This document shows positions 1 to 8,119 of a stretch of 64,000 nucleotides of DNA, piece by piece; positions within the stretch are counted from its first letter, which is position 1; each line of letters opens with the position of its first letter. The notes under the pieces were generated by a model. It worked only from the letters and a program-made list of their open reading frames with translations, was not told the origin of the DNA and ran no database searches. The stretch comes from Alphaproteobacteria bacterium (GTDB lineage: Bacteria; Pseudomonadota; Alphaproteobacteria; Rhizobiales; CAJQND01): contig JAAEUE010000015.1 of assembly GCA_024227565.1 (NCBI GenBank), positions 1 through 64,000 of the forward strand, written 5' to 3'. Made by a program: the position numbers and the translations under genes.

Positions 1-965
1 CCTTTTTCTTTATAGTATTTAATCGCACCAGGATGGAGCGGAGCCGACAGGCCATCTTTGATCATTTCTGATTCTTTCAGATTGGCAAATGCCGGGTGCA
101 GCTTTTTGAAGCCATCGAAGTTTTCAAACACGGCCTTGACGATCGTGTAGACCACATCGTCAGGAACATCGGCGCTGGACACGAAGGTTGCGCCCACGCC
201 GAACGTGGTGATGTCTTCTTTGTTGTTGTACATGCCGGCAGGGATCGTTGCTGTCCGGTAGTAAGAATTGTCAGCCACCAGCTTGTCGATCTCAGGACCG
301 GTTGCGTTGACGAGATGCGCTGCGCAGGTTGCGAGCGATTCTTGCGTCAAAGCAGATGGATGACCAACCAGCCAGAAATAGGCATCGATCTTGCCATCGC
401 AAACGGCCTGACCGGTTTCAGCCGACTTCATTTCAGAGGCAAGCTTCAGGTCTTTGATGGTCCAGCCGAGCGCTTTTTCCAGAACGTCCCAAGTGCCGCG
501 CGTGCCCGAACCCGGGTTACCCACGTTGAGGCGCTTGTTTTTCAGGTCTGTGATGTTGTTCACGCCCGAAGCGTCGCTGGCAATAATCGTTACTGGCTCA
601 GGATGAACCGAGAAAACTGCCCGCAGTTTGTCGAACTTGCCTTTGTCGGCGAACTTCGATGTGCCGTTGAAGGCATGGTATTGCCAGTCAGACTGGGCAA
701 CGCCGAACTCAAGCTCGCCGGCACGGATGGTGTTGATGTTGTAGATCGATCCGCCGGTTGATTCAGCAGAACAACGAATACCGTGGTCCTTGCGGCCCTT
801 GTTCACCAAACGGCAGATGGCGCCGCCGGTGGGATAATAAACGCCGGTCACCCCGCCGGTGCCGATCGAAACGAACTTCTGGTCTGCTGCACTGGCGGTG
901 CCAGCAGTCATCAAACCAAGTCCCAGTGCAAGCGCTACGCTTGTCCCTTTGAGTACTTTCTTCAT
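1..965 (-). CDS. TAXI-family TRAP transporter solute-binding protein (3' end cut by window)
   Basis: Periplasmic solute receptor of a tripartite ATP-independent periplasmic (TRAP) transporter of the TAXI subclass; it would capture an organic anion and deliver it to a DctM/DctQ-like permease. Read on the minus strand from the ATG at 963-965, the product opens with a signal peptide ([20 protein letters not shown], cut near ASA-AD) and continues [20 protein letters not shown], the TAXI hallmark ligand-loop region. Later segments [12 protein letters not shown] and the end [12 protein letters not shown] match the family. TAXI receptors usually stop a few residues after the HPGA-YYKE motif, so only the extreme C-terminus should be missing. 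No permease gene is visible; it would lie off the left edge. The substrate cannot be told from sequence. Confidence 0.9.
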   Translation of the reverse strand, partial: MKKVLKGTSVALALGLGLMTAGTASAADQKFVSIGTGGVTGVYYPTGGAICRLVNKGRKDHGIRCSAESTGGSIYNINTIRAGELEFGVAQSDWQYHAFNGTSKFADKGKFDKLRAVFSVHPEPVTIIASDASGVNNITDLKNKRLNVGNPGSGTRGTWDVLEKALGWTIKDLKLASEMKSAETGQAVCDGKIDAYFWLVGHPSALTQESLATCAAHLVNATGPEIDKLVADNSYYRTATIPAGMYNNKEDITTFGVGATFVSSADVPDDVVYTIVKAVFENFDGFKKLHPAFANLKESEMIKDGLSAPLHPGAIKYYKEK

Positions 966-1279
966 GCTAATCCTCTCCCTGTTTTTGTTGGACTGAGCGG
1001 TGAAGCGGCGATTAAAGCGTTTTTATGGCGCCAGTGCAAACACTTGCTCAGCCGGGCGCCGTGCGCAGGTGCTGGAAAACCGGGAACTTCAGACAAATAG
1101 AATGAGTTCAACCGGCGACGATATACGTGGACCGTTCGTTTTAAGGTGGTTCACGAATCACCCGCAATCAGGCCATAAACTCTGTGGATCATCCTGCCAT
1201 CGGCGGTTGATTCTAGCACCGTATGCGAGAGTGCGGGCACTTCTAGGGGACGGTTGGCTTCTAAGGTGAGGGGGAGCCG
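966..1279. other. Intergenic region between divergent genes
   Basis: About 310 bases separating the TAXI receptor (leftward) from the EAL-like gene (rightward), so it must hold both promoters. Small reading frames here lack plausible starts or family features and were not accepted. A purine-rich ribosome binding site (GGTGAGGGGGAG, 1265-1276) lies just before the rightward gene. I see no convincing paired -35/-10 boxes, terminator or RNA. Confidence 0.5.
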
Positions 1280-2545
1280 TTGAGCAGCAAGACAGATGTT
1301 TCGATGAATATGCGCGGCCGTGGATGGGCAAAGAAGGCCGCCTATATTTGTCTGATCGCGGCCATAGGCGGAGCCGCCTACGGGCTCTATGCATTCTCGG
1401 TGTTCAAGGCCACCGAGGCCATGCTCGCCGCGGCCATTTTGTTCGTTGCCGCCTCCCAGATCCCAGGGTGGATTGGTGGCTCAGAACGCAAACTGCGCAA
1501 TCCCGGCGAGCTCTCAGATCTGATCAAGGCCAATGCCGCCCTCAGCAGAAAAATCCAGATATTGCATCGCCGGCTCGATGAATTGTCTGAAGAAGGCGGG
1601 CCTGAGAGTGCTGAAGAGTACGACCGGGTGGTCCAAAAGGTCGGCGTCATGGAGCAGAAATTCCAGGAGATGGAAGAGCGGGTGGCCACCATGCCGCCGC
1701 GCAAGCCCGCGATCTCGAATTTGATGGGCGCCCCGCGCCAAGTGTCCTCCGGTCCGCCGTCGAAATTCCCCATGACCGCCACCCCGGGTCTGGTGGACGA
1801 TGCGCTTGGCTCAGGTGCCTTGGGCTTCTTTCTGCAGCCGGTGGTGACCATCGCCACCCGCCGCACCATGGCCTATGAGGCCACCTTGCAGCTGATCGGT
1901 CCGAATGGCAGCCCGTTTGACGAGCGCTCGGTGAAGGAGGTGATCCGCCGGGAGAACCTTGAGATCCACCTGGACCGCATGCTGTTGGATAAAACCGTTC
2001 GGGTCGCCACTCATTTCCGCAACCGGGGCCGCAATGCGGCGGTCATCTGCCGGTTCAATGAGCGGTCCTATTTCGATGAGGATTTCCTGTTCTATCTGGC
2101 AGAGACCCTCACGTCGCGGCGCGATTTGGCCGGTGCGGTCCATCCGGCGATCTCGCAAAACGATCTTGCCGTGGTCTCCACCGCGGCGCTTGAGACTTTG
2201 GCCAACCTGAACGATCTGGGCTTCAGCTTCGTGATGGACCGGCTGCGTGACCTTGATGCCAAGCCGGAGATATTGCGCCGTGCGGGCTTCACCATGATCC
2301 GTGCCCAGAGCTACTTCTTCAGCCGCACCGATCCGCAGCGCGACACCGAATGCATGGCCCTGTTGGCAAGCTGCCGCCAGGCCGGCGTTCAGGCCATTGC
2401 CACGGATCTGGCGATTGAGGCGGAAATCTCAAACCTGGTCACGGGCGTTGAGTTTGGCCAGGGCGAGCTCTTCTCCACCCCGCGCCGGGTGCGTGCGGAG
2501 CTGTCTGACGACAGTACGTCAAACATCACAGCCCAGGCCAGCTAA
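1280..2545 (+). CDS. Membrane-anchored protein with degenerate EAL domain
   Basis: 421 residues from a TTG at 1280 that follows the purine-rich GGTGAGGGGGAG by a few bases; an in-frame ATG at 1304 is an alternative. Two hydrophobic helices (about residues 20-40 and 45-62) are followed by a predicted coiled coil (about 75-140) and an EAL-like fold (about 175-400). The EAL signature is altered: FFLQPVVTIATRRTMAYEA keeps a Glu but reads EAT, not EAL; the DDFGTG motif is replaced by VMDRLRDLD, the catalytic Lys segment by IRAQSYFF and the late AEGVE by TDLAIE. The protein is therefore unlikely to hydrolyse c-di-GMP and may be a c-di-GMP receptor or a protein-interaction module. It stands alone, followed directly by a perfect hairpin. 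Confidence 0.8.
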   Translation: MSSKTDVSMNMRGRGWAKKAAYICLIAAIGGAAYGLYAFSVFKATEAMLAAAILFVAASQIPGWIGGSERKLRNPGELSDLIKANAALSRKIQILHRRLDELSEEGGPESAEEYDRVVQKVGVMEQKFQEMEERVATMPPRKPAISNLMGAPRQVSSGPPSKFPMTATPGLVDDALGSGALGFFLQPVVTIATRRTMAYEATLQLIGPNGSPFDERSVKEVIRRENLEIHLDRMLLDKTVRVATHFRNRGRNAAVICRFNERSYFDEDFLFYLAETLTSRRDLAGAVHPAISQNDLAVVSTAALETLANLNDLGFSFVMDRLRDLDAKPEILRRAGFTMIRAQSYFFSRTDPQRDTECMALLASCRQAGVQAIATDLAIEAEISNLVTGVEFGQGELFSTPRRVRAELSDDSTSNITAQAS

Positions 2546-2579
2546 GGCATCTTCCGCTCAAACCGAGCGGAAGATGCCT
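2545..2579 (+). terminator. Perfect 15-bp inverted repeat after the EAL-like gene
   Basis: AGGCATCTTCCGCTC, a 5-nt loop AAACC, then GAGCGGAAGATGCCT. The left arm begins on the last base of the stop codon. There is no T-tract, so it is a terminator-like or mRNA-stabilising hairpin rather than a textbook intrinsic terminator. Confidence 0.55.
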
Positions 2580-2597
2580 CAGATTTTCGTCATGGTC

Positions 2598-2645
2598 GAG
2601 CAACTTATCTCCGCTCAGATGATTCCATCTGATCGGAGGTTGCTC
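2598..2645. repeat. Imperfect palindrome (REP-like hairpin)
   Basis: Outer arms GAGCAAC / GTTGCTC enclose inner arms CTCCGCTCAGATG / CATCTGATCGGAG (one mismatch) around an ATTC loop. It is followed by CTAGAGC, a motif often seen at the edges of short intergenic repeats in Hyphomicrobiales. A related CTAGAGCGGGACG string occurs at about 33952. Repeat-family membership is inferred. Confidence 0.4.
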
Positions 2646-2746
2646 TAGAGCCCAGGTGCGCGTCGTCTCACGGCGCCGCACCCCCCTTGACCTCATGGCG
2701 CCGCGCCGATACGCAGCACGTCTAACAACCGCTGGCGCTGTTCTCC

Positions 2747-3619
2747 ATGACCCTTTCCCGCCTGACCCCGGCCTCTGAGCTGGCTGAAAATTATGTTGGT
2801 TGGCTCTGCGATGTGTGGGGCGTGCTGCACAATGGCGTTGCCGCCTTTCCGGCCGCAGTGGACGCGCTGTGCCGCTACCGGGCGGGCGGCGGGCGGGTTG
2901 TGCTGATCACCAATGCGCCGCGCCAATCATCCCAAGTGCTGCCCCAACTTGCCCAGCTCGGGGTGCCCGATGAGGCCTTCGACCTGACCGTCACCTCCGG
3001 CGATGTGACCCGCAAGCTGGTGGAGGCCAAGCCAGATGCGCCGCTCTACCATTTGGGCCCGGCCCGCGATAACGCCATGCTGGAGGGCCTTATGAACCCG
3101 CTTGTTGGTTTGGACGAGGCGGCCGTCTGTCTGCTCACCGGCGCGGTGAATGACGAAATCGAAACAGCTGATGACTATAACGGCCAGCTTTCCGTCATGC
3201 TCGCAAACAAGGTTCCGCTGATCTGCGCCAATCCCGATCTGGTGGTGCGCCGCGGCGACCGGTTGGTGATTTGTGCCGGCGCCATTGCACAACGTTATGA
3301 GGAAATGGGCGGCGAGGTTGTGATCGCGGGCAAGCCCCGCGCGCCGATCTATCAAGCCGCCATGGCCGAGATGAACCGGCTTTGCGGCCGTGAGGTGGTC
3401 AAGGACGAGCTTTTGGCGGTGGGCGATGGTCTGCCCACGGATGTGCGCGGCGGCGCCGAAAACGGCTTTGATGTTTACTTTCTGACCGCCGGCATTCATG
3501 AAAAAGAGCTTGGGCCAATGTCCGGACCGGACGGCCCGGCCAAGGTGGCATCGAAGGTGCAAGACCAGTTTCCCGGCATCAAGCTGGCGGGTATATGTGA
3601 CGAGCTCAGGTGGACCTGA
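2747..3619 (+). CDS. TIGR01459-family HAD-type hydrolase
   Basis: 290-residue HAD-superfamily phosphatase of subclass IIA, the family that includes nucleotide and 4-nitrophenyl phosphatases. Motif I is LCDVWGVLHNG with nucleophile Asp22; motif II is VLITNAPR (Ser/Thr position); a late acidic motif is GDGLPTDVRGG. The second Asp of the usual DxD is Trp (DVWG), which is normal for this alphaproteobacterial family. The natural substrate is unknown. It is co-directional with the MaoC-like and ribF genes, an arrangement common in Hyphomicrobiales, suggesting a shared transcript. Confidence 0.9.
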   Translation: MTLSRLTPASELAENYVGWLCDVWGVLHNGVAAFPAAVDALCRYRAGGGRVVLITNAPRQSSQVLPQLAQLGVPDEAFDLTVTSGDVTRKLVEAKPDAPLYHLGPARDNAMLEGLMNPLVGLDEAAVCLLTGAVNDEIETADDYNGQLSVMLANKVPLICANPDLVVRRGDRLVICAGAIAQRYEEMGGEVVIAGKPRAPIYQAAMAEMNRLCGREVVKDELLAVGDGLPTDVRGGAENGFDVYFLTAGIHEKELGPMSGPDGPAKVASKVQDQFPGIKLAGICDELRWT

Positions 3620-3654
3620 GCCAGGGCTAGAAGACGAAGAGGGCGACGACGAGC

Positions 3655-4089
3655 ATGGCAGAGCAAAGTTATTTCATTGAGGATCTTTCCGCCGGAATGG
3701 AGGCCACCTATTCGCGGGTGGCAAGCCGCGAAGACATTGACATGTTCGCCCAGGTTTCCGGCGACACCAACCCGCTGCACCTGGACGAGGCCTATGCGGC
3801 CACCACCATGTTCAACGGCTGCATCGCCCACGGCATGTTGTCGGCCGGCTACATCTCCAAGGTTTTGGGTACCCAGCTGCCGGGACCTGGCGCCATCTAT
3901 CTGTCGCAAAGCTTGAAGTTCAAGGCGCCAGTGCGCCCGGGCGATAAGGTGGACACCAAGGTTGAGATCACCGCCCTGGACGAGAGCCGCCGCCGGGTGA
4001 CGGTGAATTGCGAGTGCCGGGTGGGCGAGACCGTTGTGGTCAGCGGCGAGGCTCAACTTCTGGTGCCGGCCCGTCCGGCGGAAGGGTAA
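3655..4089 (+). CDS. MaoC-family dehydratase
   Basis: 144-residue single hot-dog-fold protein of the MaoC / (R)-specific enoyl-CoA hydratase type. The hydratase-2 signature is clear: SGDTNPLHLDEAYA with catalytic Asp37 and His42, then FNGCIAHGML. The likely reaction is reversible hydration of a trans-2-enoyl-CoA, feeding 3-hydroxyacyl-CoA pools, but the exact substrate cannot be deduced. It starts 35 bases after the HAD gene and ends 9 bases before ribF, so the three genes look like one operon. Confidence 0.9.
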   Translation: MAEQSYFIEDLSAGMEATYSRVASREDIDMFAQVSGDTNPLHLDEAYAATTMFNGCIAHGMLSAGYISKVLGTQLPGPGAIYLSQSLKFKAPVRPGDKVDTKVEITALDESRRRVTVNCECRVGETVVVSGEAQLLVPARPAEG

Positions 4090-4098
4090 TCAGCGCCA

Positions 4099-5097
4099 AT
4101 GCCTCTGATTGCCGGCAATGGCCCTGTGGCCGATGAGTATCGCGGCGGTGTCATCGCCGTGGGCAATTTTGACGGCATGCACCGGGGGCATCAGAAGGTT
4201 CTGGCGTTGGCGGCTGAGCAAGCCAAATCCCTGAGCGCGCCGCTCGGCGTGATGACCTTCGAGCCGCATCCGCGCACCTTCTTCCGGCCCGACCAACCGC
4301 TCTTCCGGCTCACCCCGCTGGATTTGAAATCAGACCTGATGCATGCCGCCGGCGCCGACTATGTGTTCGCGCTGGACTTCAACGCTGATCTCGCCGGCCA
4401 GGAGGCGGAAGACTTCATCACCGGCGAACTGCTTCAGCGCCTGGGCGCGCGCCATGTTGTGACCGGCTATGACTTCCACTTCGGCAAGGGGCGCAAAGGC
4501 TCGCCCGATCTGATTGCCTCCATGGGCGCCGGGCTTGGCTTTGGCTCCACGGTGGTGGAGCAGGTGACCGATGATGACGGCCTGGCGCCGTTCTCGTCGT
4601 CGGGCATCCGCGAGGCCTTACGCCGCGGCGAGGTGCGCCAGGCCGCTGAGCAGCTCGGCTATTGGTGGTGTGTGCGGGGCCCTGTGGTGCAGGGCGACCA
4701 GCGCGGGCGCACCATTGGCTTTCCCACGGTGAACATCGAGATGAGCAATGACGGCCATCCGGCCAATGGCATCTACGCCTGCCGGGTGCGCTGCGCCGAC
4801 ACGGGCGAGAGCTGGAACGGCGCCGGCTATGTGGGCGACCGGCCAACGTTCGACCGCAAGGGCGTGGTGCTGGAGGTTTATCTGCTGGACTTTGAAGGCG
4901 ACCTATACGGCCGCAACCTGAGTGTTCAGTTCAACAGCTACATCCGGCCCGACCATCGCTATGAGGGGGTGGAAAAGCTGGTGGCGCAGATGACGGCCGA
5001 TTGTGCGCAGATCAGGCAAGAGATCGCAGCACTGGCGGCGGATGACCCGATTGCCGGATACCGGCTGGGCGCAGCCCAGGCGGCTGGGACGCTTTGA
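4099..5097 (+). CDS. ribF: Bifunctional riboflavin kinase / FAD synthetase
   Basis: 332 residues; makes FMN from riboflavin and then FAD. The N-terminal adenylyltransferase domain has AVGNFDGMHRGHQ (about 20-32) and TGYDFHFGKGRKG; the substrate loop SSSGIREALRRG follows. The C-terminal riboflavin-kinase domain has GRTIGFPTVNI (about 203-213) and YVGDRPTF, a slight variant of the usual NxGxRPTF. Length is typical (about 310-330). It is the last gene of the HAD-MaoC-ribF set. In many proteobacteria ribF lies directly before ileS; here about 8.7 kb of accessory DNA separates them. Confidence 0.95.
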   Translation: MPLIAGNGPVADEYRGGVIAVGNFDGMHRGHQKVLALAAEQAKSLSAPLGVMTFEPHPRTFFRPDQPLFRLTPLDLKSDLMHAAGADYVFALDFNADLAGQEAEDFITGELLQRLGARHVVTGYDFHFGKGRKGSPDLIASMGAGLGFGSTVVEQVTDDDGLAPFSSSGIREALRRGEVRQAAEQLGYWWCVRGPVVQGDQRGRTIGFPTVNIEMSNDGHPANGIYACRVRCADTGESWNGAGYVGDRPTFDRKGVVLEVYLLDFEGDLYGRNLSVQFNSYIRPDHRYEGVEKLVAQMTADCAQIRQEIAALAADDPIAGYRLGAAQAAGTL

Positions 5098-5140
5098 GCT
5101 GGGCCGCCTCCGCTTTTCCCGCATCTCTGCGAAATACATA

Positions 5141-5237
5141 CGTCATCCCGGAATTTGCGCAGCAAATATCCGGGACCCAGAGGCCGCACATGCCTGAGAT
5201 CTGCTGCCCCTGGATCCCCGCTTTCGCGGGGATGACG
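5141..5237. repeat. Dispersed CGTCAT...ATGACG palindromic element, copy 1
   Basis: Begins CGTCATCCCGG and ends GGGGATGACG, each half forming its own hairpin (left: AATTTGCGCAGCAAAT core; right: ATCCCCGCTTTCGCGGGGAT). Related copies occur at 5875, 8976 and 12624. The CCCGCnnnnGCGGG core resembles elements found widely in proteobacterial intergenic DNA and the dRS3 repeats of Neisseria; that relation is an inference from appearance. Confidence 0.7.
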
Positions 5238-5302
5238 AAGGGCAGGGCAGGTGCGGGGATGAGAGCGGAGCTGCCGGGGACGACGGGGCGGGGCCAAACA
5301 GC

Positions 5303-5340
5303 AAAAGGGCGGCACCGGCGCTTGGCCCGTACCGCCCCTT
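5303..5340 (-). terminator. Intrinsic terminator of the cold-shock gene
   Basis: On the minus strand AAGGGGCGG and CCGCCCTTTTGC form a GC-rich stem ending in a short T run, about 30 bases past the csp stop codon. A second small inverted repeat (AGGCGCTTAGCGCCT) overlaps the stop codon itself. Confidence 0.6.
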
Positions 5341-5370
5341 AGGACTCTAACACTTAGAGGCGCTTAGCGC

Positions 5371-5580
5371 CTATTCGACGACCGAGAGTTGCTCGGCAGC
5401 GGACTTGCCATTGCGGCCCACTTCCAGCTCAAAGGAGACCTTTTGGCCCTCGTTGAGGGTGGTCAGTCCAGCCCGTTCAACGGCTGAGATGTGAACGAAA
5501 GCGTCCTTGGTTCCATCTTCCGGCTCAATGAAGCCATAACCTTTGACGGTGTTAAAAAACTTTACAGTTCCGATCGGCAT
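5371..5580 (-). CDS. CspA-family cold-shock protein
   Basis: 69-residue single OB-fold nucleic-acid-binding protein. RNP1 (KGYGFI, residues 13-18) and RNP2 (DAFVHI, 26-31) are intact. The frame is open upstream, but the family starts at MPIGTVKFF; a GGAGAA ribosome binding site lies at the right distance before this ATG. Proteins of this type act as RNA chaperones and antiterminators; cold induction is not provable from sequence. It is monocistronic, with its own promoter and terminator. Confidence 0.95.
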   Translation of the reverse strand: MPIGTVKFFNTVKGYGFIEPEDGTKDAFVHISAVERAGLTTLNEGQKVSFELEVGRNGKSAAEQLSVVE

Positions 5581-5652
5581 TCTCGTATTCTCCAACGGTG
5601 GTATCAAGTATCCGCGTCTTGCGGCATGCAAGGGCGGGCGACGGCTCTACGA

Positions 5653-5681
5653 TGTATAGTGTTGGGAGAGTGTGGGGCCAA
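5653..5681 (-). promoter_or_regulatory. Candidate sigma-70-type promoter of csp
   Basis: On the minus strand, -35 TTGGCC (5676-5681), a 17-base spacer and -10 TATACA (5653-5658). This would give an untranslated leader of roughly 65 bases, in keeping with the leadered mRNAs of many csp genes. Confidence 0.45.
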
Positions 5682-5874
5682 TCTGCGAGAGGCGTTTAGT
5701 TCGTCCGTAACATATGCAGCGCGAGATGAGCCATCCCATAGCGCAAAATCGCGCAAAAATCTAGGGATAAGACAGGATATTGATTTGCGCTTCGATTGCT
5801 GCCGTGCTGGGGGGTTTTGTGAAAAACGGCGCCACGCTCTGCGAAGATTTCTGACAAGAACCTTGGTTGAGCCT

Positions 5875-5970
5875 CGTCATTCCCCGAATGGACATCCCCG
5901 CAAAAGCGGGGATCCAGGGGCAAGGCACTTTGAATGTGCCGCTATGGATGCCTGCCTGCCCAGGCATGAG
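5875..5970. repeat. Dispersed palindromic element, copy 2
   Basis: Begins CGTCATTCCCC, contains the hairpin ATCCCCGCAAAAGCGGGGAT, a central GCACTTTGAATGTGC hairpin, and ends CCTGCCCAGGCATGAG. It lies between the csp promoter side and the 3' end of the RTX gene. Apart from this element, the roughly 350 bases from 5682 to 6029 show no further feature. Confidence 0.65.
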
Positions 5971-6029
5971 GGTGAAAGAAACACTGCAGGCACGGGAGGC
6001 GAACCTGGCCCGTGTTGTGAAGCGCCGTC

Positions 6030-7163
6030 TTAGAAAAACAGGAAGTCGTCGGCGCTGAGGTCGTTCATGTTGACGTCCAACAGGGTGAGTGTGTGATCAT
6101 AATAATGGATGACCGTGTCGCCCCCCGTCTGTTCCATGTAACGGTCGCCGTCGTTGGTCAGGTCGTTGAAGCCGAAAAAGTCCTCAGCTTGCGTAAAGTC
6201 GATCGTGTCGACGCCGGGGGCAAAATCCCTGATGGTGTCGTGTTCTTCGTCTTCGCCGCCGCTGAACACGAACGTGTCTGCGTAAGCAAAGCCGCCATTC
6301 GGGCTCGTGCCGCAGCCGTCAAAGTCGCCGGTCATGAAGTCGTCTCCGGCGCCGTCGGCGATCACATCCGACCCCATGCCGCCTGAAAGCCTGTTGTCGG
6401 CGGCATTGCCAATGATCGTGTCGTCGTGCTGGCTGCCGGCCACATTCTCGATGCTGTCGTAAGTGTCGCCTTCGGCGTAGCCGCCCGATCCGGTTCCGGT
6501 CTCCAGATTGACCGTGACCCCTTCATCGCTGAAGCTGAAGTTAATGGAATCTGAGCCAGATCCACCGAAATATTTGTCGGCGCCTGCGCCGGCTTGCATG
6601 TAGTCGCTCTCGGCGCCGGCGTAGACGGTGTCGTTGCCGTCGCCGTCTTTGATCGAGTCTCTTCCGTCACCTGTGTGAATGACGTTGTCGCCGTCGTTGC
6701 CGGTGATGTTGTCGGCATAGTCGGTGCCGATGACATTCTCGATGCTTGAGTAGGTATCGCCAGATGCGCCCCAGAACCCCTCGCCTTCCTCCAGATCGAC
6801 GAGGACGCCGGTGGCTGAGCCTTCATAGGACGCTGTGTCCTTGCCGGTGCCGCCATTGAGGATGTCGCTGCCGGTGCCGCCCTTGAGAATGTCGTTGCCG
6901 CTGCCGCCGATCAGCTCGTCGTTGCCGTTGCCGCCGTCGAGAATGTCGTTGCCTGTGCCGCCGTTCAAATAGTCATTGCCCTCTTGGCCAAACAGTTTGT
7001 CGTTGCCGCTGTAGCCGAACACGAAGTCGTCGCCGCCGGCGGCATACATGGTGTCGTGGTGAAAGTATGAGCCCGTGAGCCAATCAACCTTGGATGAGCC
7101 CTTGGTGGTTTTGAAGCCTTTATCGCTGGTGATTTTGGTGGTGGTGTTGCTGTATCTAGCCAT
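6030..7163 (-). CDS. RTX (hemolysin-type calcium-binding) repeat protein
   Basis: 377 residues, strongly acidic, with repeated GGxGxDxLxGGxGND nonapeptides (for example [19 protein letters not shown] near residues 63-80) that form calcium-stabilised beta rolls. Two copies of an insert of the type VxVDLExGxG...DTYxSIENVxG interrupt the repeats. There is no N-terminal signal peptide, and the chain ends with an aliphatic/aromatic tail DDFLFF; both fit secretion by a type I ABC exporter. No recognisable enzymatic domain is present, so it may be a surface or extracellular structural protein. No exporter is encoded in the window. It lies downstream of, and in the same direction as, the two cNMP-domain genes, about 150 bases from the nearer one. 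Confidence 0.9.
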   Translation of the reverse strand: MARYSNTTTKITSDKGFKTTKGSSKVDWLTGSYFHHDTMYAAGGDDFVFGYSGNDKLFGQEGNDYLNGGTGNDILDGGNGNDELIGGSGNDILKGGTGSDILNGGTGKDTASYEGSATGVLVDLEEGEGFWGASGDTYSSIENVIGTDYADNITGNDGDNVIHTGDGRDSIKDGDGNDTVYAGAESDYMQAGAGADKYFGGSGSDSINFSFSDEGVTVNLETGTGSGGYAEGDTYDSIENVAGSQHDDTIIGNAADNRLSGGMGSDVIADGAGDDFMTGDFDGCGTSPNGGFAYADTFVFSGGEDEEHDTIRDFAPGVDTIDFTQAEDFFGFNDLTNDGDRYMEQTGGDTVIHYYDHTLTLLDVNMNDLSADDFLFF

Positions 7164-7312
7164 TGTCCCAATTCCTTTGTGTATCCCCGGAGGACCGCCC
7201 TCCGTTTTCGTGAGGGCAAACTAGGCGAGGGGTCCGGGGGGCGATGTGCAATCCGTCACACCACGAATTTAAAGAAATAAAAACAGTATGTTATGAGAAT
7301 TGGGCGCGCCAG

Positions 7313-8008
7313 CTAGTCGAGATTGACCCACAATCCCTTTTGCGAGACCTGCCGGTTGAGCTCATTCGGATCAGGCAGCACCAGGGCGCCGCGGGTCTTC
7401 TCAAACAGCCCGTCTTTCTCCAGCGCCCCGATGGCGCGCGAAACAACCTCGCGCCGCGAGCCAATGCGCTCGGCCAGTTCTTGCTGGGTGGGCGGAGGCG
7501 AGATGCTGCGCTGGCCTTCGTGCCCCTTGCGCGGCCGCGACAGGCGCAGCAATTCGCAATAGAGGCGTTCCACGGCGGTCAGGTAGGCATGTTCGGAGAG
7601 CTTCCGGGTGAGCGAGCGCATGCCGCCCACCAGCCCTTCCAGCACCCTGCGGCACACTTCGGGCTCGTGCGCCAGAACGTCCAGGAACGTGGCCGCCGGC
7701 AAGGTTGCGATGCGCGAGGTTTGCAAGGCGGTGACGTTGGCCGAGCGGGCCAGGCCGTCGATCGCCGCCATTTCGCCGAAGTAGCTCCCCGGGCCCCGGT
7801 CGCCCAGGATCACCTCCTTGCCGACCTCGGCCCGGTGCACCACCCGCACCATGCCGGAGACCACGAAGAGAACGTCGTCGGAGGTGTCGTCGATATCCAC
7901 CACAAGCTCGTTTTCCCCATAGGTGCGCCAGGAAATGGCGGATGCATGGCGCTGGCAGCTTGGCGCGCTGAGGGAGGAAAACAGCTCTATGTCCCTGATG
8001 TTGTCCAT
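7313..8008 (-). CDS. Crp/Fnr-family transcriptional regulator
   Basis: 231 residues: N-terminal cyclic-nucleotide-binding-type beta barrel (about 10-125, including GPGSYFGEMAAIDG, the phosphate-binding-cassette region), dimerisation helix, and a C-terminal winged helix (TQQELAERIGSRREVVSRAI, about 173-193) with the recognition helix SRREVVSR. There is no N-terminal Cys cluster, so it is not an oxygen-sensing FNR; the GE-A-ID-L-R-A pattern leaves cAMP or another ligand possible. Targets are unknown; the RTX gene immediately downstream and the membrane cNMP-domain gene upstream are natural candidates. Confidence 0.9.
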   Translation of the reverse strand: MDNIRDIELFSSLSAPSCQRHASAISWRTYGENELVVDIDDTSDDVLFVVSGMVRVVHRAEVGKEVILGDRGPGSYFGEMAAIDGLARSANVTALQTSRIATLPAATFLDVLAHEPEVCRRVLEGLVGGMRSLTRKLSEHAYLTAVERLYCELLRLSRPRKGHEGQRSISPPPTQQELAERIGSRREVVSRAIGALEKDGLFEKTRGALVLPDPNELNRQVSQKGLWVNLD

Positions 8009-8119
8009 ATGTGGTCAGTGTAGGGAACGGTTTTGACAGGCGCAACGCCTGGCTGGCCCCTTGGGTTTTGGCGCGCAAGATCCGGTTGTTCACCCAGCCT
8101 TGGACGTTCCGGCCCCTGA

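Noticed and set aside
96..761. 221-codon plus-strand open frame at the left edge
   Set aside because: Antisense to the TAXI receptor, whose signal peptide and family motifs are clear.
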